From Sphagnum magellanicum (taxonomy: Eukaryota > Streptophyta > Sphagnopsida > Sphagnales > Sphagnaceae), in the NCBI GenBank assembly GCA_021904315.1, contig CM038918.1:1007349-1071348 (forward strand): 64,000 nucleotides of DNA, in the 5' to 3' direction. The position numbers and the translations under genes are program-made. This document shows, one piece after another, positions 11,241 to 23,567 of this stretch (its first letter is position 1; every line of letters starts with the position of its first letter). The notes below the pieces were generated by a model. The model was not told the DNA's origin. It saw nothing but the letters and a program-made list of their open reading frames with translations, and made no database searches.

Positions 11241-14200
11241 TTACCTGGAAGTAGCTTTACCAATACTAGTCTTACTTTGGTTCAGGGAAGACCAGTCAAA
11301 AAATGGAAATTTTTTGGGGTCACTCCAACTGGCTACTGCCAACTTTGATGCTGCATCTTTGTCAACAAACCAACTAAGATCACCCTCATTTGGTCGCACC
11401 ATCTGAGCCGGTAACGCTCCAGGGAGAGCTGGTCGCTCAAACACTCTTTGCAAAACCTCTGCCTTGCTAGCTCCCAGCACAATGAACATAACCTGCTCCA
11501 AAAGCCTGAGATGGTTAGAGAGAACAGATGTGTAAAAGACATGCAAATTGTAACCCCTTACAACCCACAAAAGGAGATAAAAACATAAGTCGAAATGGTC
11601 ATCTCTAGAACTTTCTTCCAATCCTGGCAAATCAATACTTCCTCCATCTCCTTCCAGAGAAAAAGGAACTCAAAGACAGCAACTGAAGTTCGTAAACTGT
11701 CTTACAGGAGAATGCTGGAGTATGTGTCCATTTGATTTGAGCATCATGAGCTCATAAGGCCTAGAACAGGATGGTTACAATCTCCAATTTTACTTGAGAA
11801 AGGATGACATTGACAAGGTATAAACACCACTTACATGAGCAGCTGAATTGATGCACTGTACTGTTAGAGAAATCCGTTGTGGGGGTGGTTTTGGGGACTT
11901 GGTGATAGGGACAACCCATCGCTTACTCTCTGCCATAACTGCACTGTTTGGGAATAACGACGCAATATGCCCATCTGGCCCAATACCTAACAGAATCTGC
12001 ATGGACAACTCAAGTACAGCCACCTTCAAACTCTAGTCTCCATGGTCCACACCTAACAGACAAATCAAAGTCCTCACTAGTTATGAAACTACTTGCCTTT
12101 CAGTGTCAGAGGACATATGCTGGACAATTTACATGGTAAATAATGGGCATGGTGAAAGTACTAGCCAGCAGTTCTTATACAGGTACATTCTACATATAAG
12201 CAGTATAGCATCAGCTCCAATCAATGGGCAGATCTTCAACAGAAAAAATAATAATGACACCAAAATTACACTAGTTTCAATGAGTATCATACACAACGGA
12301 GATGATCAATGTGGAAACAGAGTGACTTTTTAAAAAATGCCAGAACTTTGACTTCACAAAGAGGACAACAAAAACTACCTGCTGGTAGATGAATTATGGT
12401 CTCACCAGATCAAATCGGGGAAACTTCCTTCGAGAAATTGTAGTAGTTGCTAGAATCTTCTTCTTTGCCAACTCCCTGAAAAATCCCACAATTCTGTTTA
12501 ACTTCACTACTTTTTTTTAATAAAAGAGGATGTCCCTTTTGGGAAAGATTGACTCCAATACACTAATTGAAGGTTTAAAGGATTCAGAGAACACAGTTGG
12601 GAATCTAAAAATTCAGAACTAAATATCTGGACATAGGTTTTCAATCTGCAGTTTGAGAAATCATGGACAAACCTGAGACTATGCTCATAACCCTGAGCTG
12701 CAGTATTTGCATCATCCCAAGTGCTGATAGTGTGAACCTGATCATCAGGTATTGGAACCCTGGACAGAAACTCCTCCTGCAATTTTCCGACATAATTTCC
12801 ATGTCAGAAATTGAAAGCCAGAACAACTTGTAAAACAAATGATATTAGAAAATCATTCACATACTTAAATCAGAGCATTTCCAGAGATGCAAAACCCTAG
12901 GCAAGGACAAAAGGGAATCTATCTTACACCAAGCTTGACCCTCCTTCAAAAGCATATCTCCTTTCTAAAAGATGCCAAGTTTTACATACCCAACACTAGG
13001 CACAAATGCCCAGTCTTTACAGATCTACTCACAGGGAAAACACACAGATAATCATGAAACAGTGGCAGGGAAACCTTTGCACTGTTGTAGTTACTGTCTT
13101 GGTGAGAGATAGGCACCACACGTTCATCCACCCAAAACACATGCCATTTCTCCCACTCTATGTTGCTCAGATGTGGATTCTCTGCTAGGGCTGATAATGC
13201 CTACATCATTGCTGAAAATTGTTAGCACCCACTGGCTGCCATGATGCTTATACTTGTCAAGGAACAAGGTTCAAGTGCAGCTAAATGGCAACCTGTGAAC
13301 ATGAGAAGGTCTGCATTGCATTGAAGCTCCTAGCTGTGGCAATGCCTCCAGAAACATATATGTAACTCTAGGGTAAGGAAAAACAGGGAGACTTAGAAGT
13401 AGCTGCTAGGAAGGTTGATGTGTATTTATCACAATTGCCTTGCACCCAGAAGCTTACCTTCACAAGTGAGCCTCCTGATAAAACAAGGGTGAAGGATCCT
13501 CGAGAACGGATAGCTTGGACTGACAAGCCAGTGACATGCATGGCAACCGCATTTGAAACATCACTTATATTGTCAAAGAGAAAGAGAGAGGACTGTGATG
13601 GAGTCGCACTGGGGTAGGGGAACATGTGCACTCCGAATGGCTTCTCATTAGAAATGATATCTGTCTCTCCATCAGAAACTTGCAGTACTCCATTCTCTGA
13701 CTGGTCTGCTTCCAAGTTCTTCTTCCTTCTTGCACTGGAAACAGTCGAAGAGAGAAAAAACTGGTTCACAACACTCTCCCTCAAATGACAGCCTACAGAA
13801 ATTATGTGTGGAGACATAGCAGATGTTTACATACAGAGCTTCTCACATTACCCATCTAAGCAATGCAAATGCGAAGAAGCCTGGAATACAGATTGAAACT
13901 TTCTACAAAGATCAGCCACAAAACTCAAAGGAAATTGGCATATGCAGAGTCACAAAAGTATAGATCGCATCAGTACATGTAACTTACACAGGAATTTCCC
14001 CTTTCTGGACATCGGTTATCTTTGCTCGACCCCGCCTTTTGGTTTCTTTAGCACCTGAACCAGTGCTGCTGCTGCTGTTCAAATTTTCATCAACTGACGC
14101 ATTTCCTGCTGAGCATAAAGGACGAAGGGAAGCCAAATCTCCATCCAAGAACACCGAAAGTTTGAGGGAAGGTTGATAGAGAGTGACAAAGCTTCTCCTG

Positions 14201-14776
14201 CAATTGAATCCAATCAAAGACTTCGTATTTGATGTCGAGAGAGCCTACAATACAACTTGCCGATCCTCGAAATGTTAACACTCACCTTCTCATCAGTTGC
14301 CCAACAATCTTGAACGATCATTTTACAAAATCTGCACATTGAGGGAAACCTCATGCTGCAAGCTTTCAGATGCCCAATTGTACAAAATCTACTGGCTAGT
14401 TGCAACATCTAGAACCCATGTTCAGAAGCATCACCAATTGCACAGCAAACTGGTTGACAAAAAAATTGTCATCATCATCCCTGTTTCAATGAGGACTTGA
14501 AGTTGTGGCATGTGTGGCATATACTTCAACAACAGATTCTGAAATCAAAATGATGAAATTATGGGTGACAGAAGGGGAATTGTCTTCATAGTTTAGATTG
14601 CAAAGCAAAAATTGCTCACAAAATTTATTAGGGCAAATTTTAGGGTTTTGGAAAATTGAGCATGAGAAAGGGGGGGGGGGGAGAATGAGAGTGAGAAAGA
14701 TTACATGAGGTCGCAGATCTGAAGAAGGAATTGAGATGGACCCCAGAGCGACAGGGGCGACACGTATGAGTGCCAT
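11241..14776 (-). CDS. PGL: 6-phosphogluconolactonase, probably plastid-targeted
   Basis: The enzyme hydrolyses 6-phosphogluconolactone to 6-phosphogluconate, the second step of the oxidative pentose phosphate pathway. Eight exons join in phase: 14776-14705, 14244-13988, 13734-13458, 13200-13075, 12776-12673, 12475-12406, 11996-11835 and 11492-11241 (439 aa). Family motifs appear in order: SGGSLVK (about 196-202), WVDERVVP (about 225-232), DSNY, LSRVPIP, LLGIGPDGHIASLFP (about 304-318, with the usual GxGxDGH shape), WVVPITKSPKPPPQRIS, INSAAH and ASKAEVLQ. The leader of about 100 residues, MALIRVAPVALGSISIPSSD onward, is rich in Ser, Arg and Leu and poor in acidic residues, which fits a plastid transit peptide. 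The leader junction (14705 to 14244) was chosen because only this acceptor keeps the frame. The C-terminus runs about 30 residues past the usual end near SKL. Confidence 0.93.
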
Positions 14777-15780
14777 TCACAGCTCTTATGATATTATAAG
14801 CAATGTACAGCTTGACCTCGAAAATGCTGCACTTTCCAAACAAGACACAAAAACAAATGAACACAAGCACTCACTCACATTCTCAACCGTCGCAAAAACA
14901 GGACAGAAATTCTGCCAACTTGTACCTCAAGTTCTCACTCTCCGCCCCACCCAACTTTCCAGAAGTATAAAAGGCAAGTTTATGTTGATCTAGTAAACTC
15001 CTTGACCTCTTCGTTGCAGGGAGGAAACACCACAAACTGTCAAAAGTGTGAAAAGAATAAGGAATTGCAGTGACAAGCCAGAGGGACATAGTATCAGCCG
15101 ACCCATTGTAGATTTGAACTGTCATTTAAACCCTAATGAGACCACGTCCTGCTCTAGGAAATTGGCCCATTGCCAAACTCTGAAGCGAAAACTCGAAAAA
15201 TCCATCGACTTCCACACATTTCTGCTAATCAATTCAATCACTTGCTGCCACCAAACTCGGAATCCCCTATGTTAGCAGGATTGAGGAAAACCCTTGTACC
15301 CGGTTAGACTCATCCTAAGCACCTTGTCAACATTGCAACCGAGACATCTTGCTCATCCAAAATTCTTCCAACCACCCCCCCCCCCAGCAAGCACTTGAAA
15401 GTAGCAAGGATACCAACTTCCGCGAACGATTTCGCCCCTGTTACTGACAAGAGCTGGAAAATCTCTAGGTTCCGGTGCTTCAGAAAAATTCCCGGCGGTA
15501 CCACCCATCACGCCCATCTTCCTACACTTGCAATCCGGATACCTGGAGAGTGCTCAAGTCTTTCAGACGGCGCTCTTCCACTAACCCACCCCACCCCGCC
15601 CAGCACTTCTTTGTAGACAAAGAATAACATACAAAAGCACATGGATCGACGAAGTAGACGAAATCTCACCATCAACACAGCAGGCGGATGCAGAGGAAAC
15701 CCACGAATCCGTGCAGAAAAGGAAAAGCGCGACCAACTTTTGCGAAGGAATTTGTGGCGAGGCGATGGGGAATTTCAAGG

Positions 15781-16120
15781 ACGGAACAACGTGCGCGGCG
15801 GTGAGAGGATGTGGAAGCACGCTGCCTGCTTGTGGGTTGCCACCACGCGGTCGATATCTCACCATCAGATTCCATTAATCAACGGCTCATAGAGGAGATC
15901 TTCTCTCTGGCCTTCAGATGAAACGAGTCCTAGCTACCAGTTCTTGCATACGACACCTGATTCGAGATTCGGGATCTAAACAGCCGATTCTAGATTCGGA
16001 ATCTAAGGCAGCCCCGTTCTCATTTCGCATTCCTCATGTGTTCTCCATTAACTATTTTCCTGGTCAATCCGGCCCATTGAAAGGGGACACAGCTTAATAT
16101 CCAACGGTAGGATCAGATGA
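15781..16120. other. Highly conserved non-coding block, copy 1
   Basis: This stretch, about 1 kb upstream of the PGL start, differs from its duplicate at 47937-48275 at only about six bases. The 200 bp just to its left differ about three times as densely. Open frames across it are not shared: a 128-codon frame in the second copy is stopped by TAA in the first. It may be a regulatory or transcribed element, or a gene-conversion tract. Confidence 0.5.
15959..16013. repeat. Two-unit tandem repeat of about 27 bp
   Basis: GATTCGAGATTCGGGATCTA, then AACAGCC, is followed at once by GATTCTAGATTCGGAATCTA, then AGGCAGCC. Both units are unchanged in the second duplication copy near 48115-48170. Confidence 0.8.
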
Positions 16121-19100
16121 GATCGAGATGAGAAAGGTGAGTATTATGATTCTGAACCCCAATCTAGGTTCTCATCTCAAATCAGACGGTTCATGTGGCA
16201 ATGAGGACTAGCATACATTCATCACATGGTATGTCTTACCTTGTGACATAATAGCTAAATATGATTCCACAAGACACAAGAAACCAAACTTTGTTTGCAA
16301 GTTAATGTACCATGTTTAACAAAATGTAATTTTTAAAACAAATCTTCACCACATTATGATGTTTACTAATAAGCATTGTTTGAATCCAACCACATACTAT
16401 GAAACTTGACATCAAAGAAGCAGCTTATAACACATAATATCCACATTTTTAATAAATTATTATATTAATCATTATGCTCAAGTTTGAAGAGTTTGAACAC
16501 AAATTGTCGTGACCAGTCCCAATAGCTGAAAACGCAATCTGAGACACAAATCATGTCGAAGTTAAAAGGTTGACACCATGCTAAAAAGCTCTTGACCATT
16601 GCTATAAGACAATGATCTCACACATCCCAATTGATTATGTTTCATATCAGAGTCAAAAATCACAAACACAAGTCTTTTGTTTAATATTCACTAGTGTGGC
16701 TTGTGCTGTTGGCCCAAGTGTGAACCCATTACAAAATAGGGAAACTCAACATGTGAACATTGTTTTGCAACGGAGGTATTCGAACAGCCAAATATGAAAG
16801 GAAATCATGCTTGAATTGAACGGTAAGCCTCCAACTGTTACCACGTTCTCCACTGATTTTTCCTTCCAAAACCTGGTTTTTTGGAATTTATTCGAATTTT
16901 CAGCAGCAGAAATCACTTTAAAATCAATCTCTCCCACATTCTAAATCCAAATCTTACCAAATAAATTTCATTAAATCCTGCTCATTGAAGATCTTTCCAA
17001 GAACACCAAAGGCACACTCCAGTTCCTCCGAAATTTTCAGAGATGATTTAATCTAATTTTTAGTGGGAAAATCATTCAATATTCAAGAACTTTTGCATCA
17101 CAAGTCCAAACATCATAAAACCAAGCCCATACACCCCTCCTCATCGAGAGCTTTCCAAAGACATCAAGGACACAATCTGAAGCATCCCAGTTCAGTGGAT
17201 CTCATAACCACAAAACAAAACAAACTACCTTCCTTCATAAATCAATGTGAAATGAATTACATTGAATTGAAGGTCATGGTCATTTAGAACAATTTGCATT
17301 AGTTCCACGAATTCCAATTAATGTAGCCAATTGCATCAAGTGCCCCAGGTCAATCCGGTCTCATAGGTCACCTACTCCCTCAAGCCCAATCAAGGTTATT
17401 TTAAGGATTTTGTGATGCAAGCATCCAAAAAATAGTGTAGCCAAACTTAGCTACATACTATGTAAAAACTAAAATATTTTTATATTATTGCTACCTACTA
17501 GAACTTATCATGAAACTTTGGCGATATCATTTTTGTAATTTTTTAAATCTGGAAAACTTTGACCAATGTTTTGATGAAAAATGTTTTTTATAAGTTGAAA
17601 TCATTTATCCAAGTTGAACTTTGTCAAAAGTTTGCCAATTGAAAACATAGAGAATCCAATTGACCCATCACATTAAACCACCCCCATCTACCCAATTGTT
17701 TAAATCTAGTCAATATGCTCACATTGAAATCAAGCAAATTCAATATACATAAATTCTGGAACAAGTCATTGCCACCTTGATGTTTGATGTATTATACAAG
17801 GAAAACCATATGAGGGTGAAAAACCAATTAGTAAGGTCAATGAATGTTTGACCTAGTCTATTATTTAAATTTGGCATTTATGTGTAATTTGAATACATGA
17901 TTTTGGTCATTAGTGCATAATCAATGGATAAACGGATTTAAACCCATTCATTAATTGAACATTTTTGTACCAACATTGTGAATAAGAGTTATGGGGATTT
18001 ATTCTAATAAGGATTGATTTTACAGAAAATTATTTGGTGGATTTTAAAGCATTAATCATCATAAATGGATCAAACTTATGTCATATTATAATTAAATGTA
18101 TTACAAGTGTGAAATAAATTTAAGGTGTTATTGGTGGGAGACTGTAAACAAATTAATCAAAATCCCTACATTAAGGTGATTTGGTCAAATAAGGGTTGAA
18201 TAAAAGATTTTAAGTTTAATATGATAGTGGGGGTAGAATATTTTGAAAATGAACTGTGTTACAAATGAAATTAAGATGAAATAATGTTGTTGATGTGACA
18301 ATAAATGTCAAAATAATAATTAACAAGTAATGCTAATATTTGATATCATTGATGGACATCTCAAATTAAATAATCATTATTATTTAAAAATGAAAAACAC
18401 AATTATGACTAGTTCATTAATGTTAAAATATAATATTGTTTGTGTCAATCTTAGATGAATGTATCATCATGATATCCCCTTTTGTGGCAATTACATATAA
18501 AATTTATAAAAAATTTATTAATTTATCAAAATTTAAACTAAAAATAACTAATAGACAAAACTACAAGACATCTATACAAGATTTTAAAATTCATAAATTT
18601 ATTTAAGCTTGTTTTCAAAACAAATAAATTCATTCTTATAAAAGTGGGCATTAACACATCTATTTTATAAATAATTATTGATTTATCAAAATTTTAACTA
18701 AAAATAATCGATAGACAAACCTACAAGACATATAATATACAAGATAAAATTTTCATAAATTTATTTAAGCTTGGTTTCAAAACAATTAATTCATTTTCAC
18801 AAAGGTGAAAATTGACACATCTATCTTAAGGAGGAAGTTCTAAAGAACTTTGTAATTGAGATAAAAAAGTGGTTCAAGAATTAAGATCTACAAAACGAAT
18901 TAGGTGTAATCAAACTAATGTGAGTAAAGCGAATATAATCAATGTTTTATTTTTCATGTTTTAATGTTAGAATTTGTACTAATGTTACAAGTCATTGAAA
19001 ATCATTCTTTAAGCATTGTAACTAAGGGTTTTAAGATATGTAAGGATTCTTATGTTTGGGGAAAAAAATTAAACATATATTTACATAATAGTATATTACA

Positions 19101-22100
19101 TCATATATTGTTTTCAGTCAAATTATTTTTTCAGCTTTCAAACAAAATAAACGATCACTTAAAGAGGTGACCTTGGTTCTTGTTAACATATTTAGACCCT
19201 TCTATTTCGTTTTACTCCCTAGCATATATTCACAACTTGCATTATCATAAGTTGTCAACTTGAATTGTTTGAGTGATTATGTATTTAGTTTTAAGAAAAT
19301 GAATTTTAAACTAATGATATGTGAAATTTAATATAATGTTAATTGCTAATGGGTAAAAGTAGGTCAATTGATATGGTCATAGAGTCAACATTAGGGCAAA
19401 CCCATCCTTGGGTGGTACCACTAGGATTGTCACATTTGATTTTGTTGAACCCATTGAATTTTTAGAAATCATTAGGAACATTTAAATAAATATTTTCATA
19501 AAAAATTTTTAATGAGTACATTTCTTAGGTTCCATAGATTTTGAAATTTCAGTAATATCAAGAATATTGTGTATTTTGATATTCCTAATCATTGCATTTA
19601 TATAAAGTTTTAGGAATGAAATGTTAGTTGTTTTCCTTGACATTTTTGGTCATGAACACAAATTTGAAACATGATTTGAGAATTTTTGGGGAATATTTTT
19701 TCCTAAGTTAATTTTGAAGTCATTTTATTTTAAATTTTATATTAGACAATTAATTAAGTAAGTATAATTTAATTATGAATTCCAAAGTTAAAGAATGTGA
19801 TTATTAAAAAGGCCATCATTATTAAGAATACAAACTTTTAACAACTTCCATTTTTATTTTCCAAAATAAACTTCAAGCCACATATGAAAGCATGCAATGA
19901 GTAATTATCAAGGAAAATATTTATCTAATTCTAAAGCATTTAAAAGAAAGGGCCCCAAGAAAATGATTTGGCCACTTTTGGTTTTTTAACCATTCTTTGA
20001 AATGGTTTCTTATGCTACCACACAAGGATGGATTTGGCCATTAATTATATGTCAATGGAACAATCAAAAAACTTGTATACAAATTTTTTTTTCACAAATA
20101 TGGTATGCAAGTTTCATCAAATTAAATTAGTGTATACAATCACACAATGTCATTCACAATGTAGAGGCAATATTAATGCATGCATGCATCAAAAAATGGA
20201 AATCTCCATGCCATAAACGAAATCCAAATGTAATACCAAATTTGACCCAATATGTTTATGTTATTCCATTGTAAAATGCACCCAAACTCAAACCTTTAAT
20301 GATACGATCTTAACACAAGAATTCCAATAAATTCTCCAATATTGAAAGTTATTTGCATTTTGAATTTATGATTTGAATACATGCATCTATGGAAATGTAC
20401 AATTTTAGTGTGCATATAAATGTAATCACAACAACATTAGATATATTATTACTTTCCAATTTTGTGGTATTAAAAATTTGACAATTTTCTTAAGTTACAT
20501 TAGAAAAAATGATTAAATTTGCACTATGAAAACATACTTTTCCACATTTTTCCAAATTTTTTGTCAAAATTCAAAATAAATTGTATGACACTAATCAACG
20601 ACATCATTAATGAAAACCCAATCCATCATCAAATTGAACCTTTCAATTCTTGCACTAAATTACATAGATTATCATATCATACTATTGCATCCACCCACAT
20701 GGAAAATGGTGGATTTCACACTGATTCAACATGGATCCCCCTTCCCTTCAACTTTTTGATTAATCTTCAACCATGAATAATCCGTGGAAAAAACACAACG
20801 CCTTAAAATTCATATCATGTTCATGAAAGTTGAAAAAATGGAGCTAGTAAATGTAATTGAAAATTTATTTAGTGTGTACTACTTCAAATCATTTTTCATA
20901 GGCTAATTCAAACCCTTTCAATAAGAATATCTCATTTAATAAATTCCATTGTATGGTATTGAACTCTATTCAAACCAAATAACTTGGATATACTTTTGCC
21001 CTTCAAAAAGTTAACAAATCAATTGGTAGTGATTACCTTATTTTTTTTGCCACCTTCAATGCAATGTTTTTTCCCATCAAATTTATTCTTTGGAATTACA
21101 ATGATGTTCTATTGAAATATCACAATTTTGAAGAGTCTAAATTGCAATGAAGTTAGCAACCATAGTGGCTCATGAGCCCTTTGGAGTTTTTTTTTAAATC
21201 AAATTTTCACTCTTCAATCTACTTACTTTGCATTATTTGTTGTCAAGTTTGCATATTACAATATTTTAATTTACATAAAGTAATCTATTATAAAAAATTC
21301 TTATATTATAATTATTCTCATTGTTCTACTAAACTTCATCAACATTATATTTGCAAGATTCATCAATGAAATACAAACTTGATTATTTACTTGACAACAA
21401 GCGTATCAAAATAAATTAATTGTGATAATATGCATGATTACAACATTAATTTTCGCATGATGATATTTTTCCACTCTATTTTTTTATTACAAATATTCTA
21501 ATATAAACATTTTACTTAGGAAATCTTTAAAAAGTCTAAAAATCTTATTCGAAGATAATTTCCCTTCAAGAATGTCAAGCGGTGGAGGTATGATAAATTT
21601 GAAAGGGAAAAATGATTAATTACAAGAGGACATCCTATGTTGTGTATCCATTATTAAAAATGATATTAATATGATAACCTAACAAAAAAATTCCACCTTG
21701 GAAAGTGCATTTGTTGATGTTAATATTTTATTAATTTCTGTTTATATAACATCAAACTAAGTTGTTATGGGAAAAGGAGATTTTGACACATGAAAATTTT
21801 GTGAAATTCTTTTGCCACAATATAATTTTTAAAATTATTCAAGCTCCATATAAAGTATTTCAATATACAATTTCATCATATGGATGCAAATATACAACCA
21901 TTTTTAATCAAATACCTTGCATTGATATACCCCATCAAGCAAACAAAATGATAAATAAATATCTTTTATTCTTATATTTAATTTGAATTTGTGTTTTCAA
22001 AATAGTTGTTCCAATTTAGGTTTTAAATGTATAAATTTCACTAGTAACGTATAAATGGGTGTAATAAATTGTAACATTAACAACCATCTATTGGTAGGAA

Positions 22101-23567
22101 TTATAAGACAAATTCATATTTATAACTATGAAGTTCTTTCCTTACAACATTTAACATGTTCTTACTAATCTTTAGATCCCTATTAACCAAATGTTAAGCT
22201 CAAACAATTATTTTTGGAATGTCAAATTATAGGCAAGAAACTTTTGATATTATATGAAATTTCATAGGTAAAAATAAGTTAAGGCCTATTGAGTTAAACA
22301 TTCATTAACTATTTGAGTCATATTGAACAACCAAAAAACTTATCATATGTATAATTATTTTGACAAATTGATGATAAATTTGATTTATGTGGACATTTGA
22401 TCAAATTGATTTTCAACATAACTTTATAATATATTAATATATAATATAAAGGAAATTACAACAATGTGTTGAAACCAAATCGAATACATGTTTATGTAAT
22501 TCTCATCACAAAAAAAATACACCCAAGTTCAAATTTTTAACAATGTGATCTTGAGAACAGTTTTATTCTTTCAATAAAAACTAAAAAATTTCAATAATAA
22601 ACTCATATTATTGATTGCATTTCATTTTATGATTTAAACACACATTAATAAAAAATGTACAATTTTAACATCTTGGAAAATGTTATCATGATGGCATGAT
22701 TAACAATATAATTATGACATCGAAGTTCATTACTTAATCCCAATGTGTAAGCACCTAAATCCTCTCAATTCTTGCAACCAAAATTCAAATACACATATTA
22801 GATGATGTTGGATCTAGCCATTTAAAATTGTGGATTTCACATAAATAAGGTGTGTGTTCAATCCTTGCCCTTCATTGGTTTCAAACAAGATAATCCATAG
22901 AACAAAGGGTGAATGAAGGATTGAATGGACAAAAAGAAACCAAAATAAAAAATTCCATATAACCATTTGGGAAACATTTTCTTTACATTTTTTTCAAACC
23001 TTAAAATGACAAGGTAGTTGGGTACTTATAATTTATTGAATTCAAATGATTCCCAAATCTAGCATAAAATATTTTGTTCATCATGACATGGACTTTGGAA
23101 AAAAAACCATTGTCTTCATTCACAAAAAATGTCCATAGATAATAACATACAAATGACATGGTGTGAAACCTTTAAATTTTTTTTTAAAATTATATATTAT
23201 CTAATTAAATTGGAGTCCTTAACACCCATAATCTTAATGACTTGACTATTTTGAAGTCCATATATATATATATAATTATCACATCTTTAAAGTTCAATTT
23301 AAATGTTCATACCTATTAAAATTACATATATTAAAGACCAAAAATGTAATTACATCACATAGATGTTTGAATTAATAACTTCAAATTATATATGTTCCTA
23401 GATTAATAACTCCAATTATAAAATACAAATTAGCCCCCATTATAATTACACCCACAATATATAAATGTCATTGTGACATCCATATTGGTCCAATGTAGGT
23501 TGCATTGGCCCTAAACAAAACATTGCAAAATTAATTTTAATTTTACAATGTTATTAAATAGTTGAAC

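Larger units (their letters stand above)
14777..23567. other. Spacer between PGL and ROCO copy 1; no gene seen
   Basis: From about 14.78 to 16.1 kb this is GC-richer PGL upstream DNA, with short open frames that are not kept in the duplicate. From about 16.2 to 23.5 kb it is very AT-rich and without a convincing frame. A run of overlapping GCATGCAT (RY-type) motifs at about 20177-20190 is kept in the other copy near 52290. The minus-strand ROCO 3' UTR probably occupies the last few hundred bases. Confidence 0.55.

Noticed and set aside
14090-14281. Alternative PGL exon 2 using the acceptor CAATTGCAG|GAGAAGC near 14196
   Set aside because: With the phase set by exon 1 it reaches a TGA after about 35 codons. 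The acceptor at 14245/14244 keeps the frame into the rest of PGL.
15581-15892. 83- to 94-codon frames on both strands, present in both duplication copies
   Set aside because: Both strands are open, amino-acid changes between copies are frequent in either reading, and neither peptide resembles a known protein. They probably persist because the DNA is conserved.
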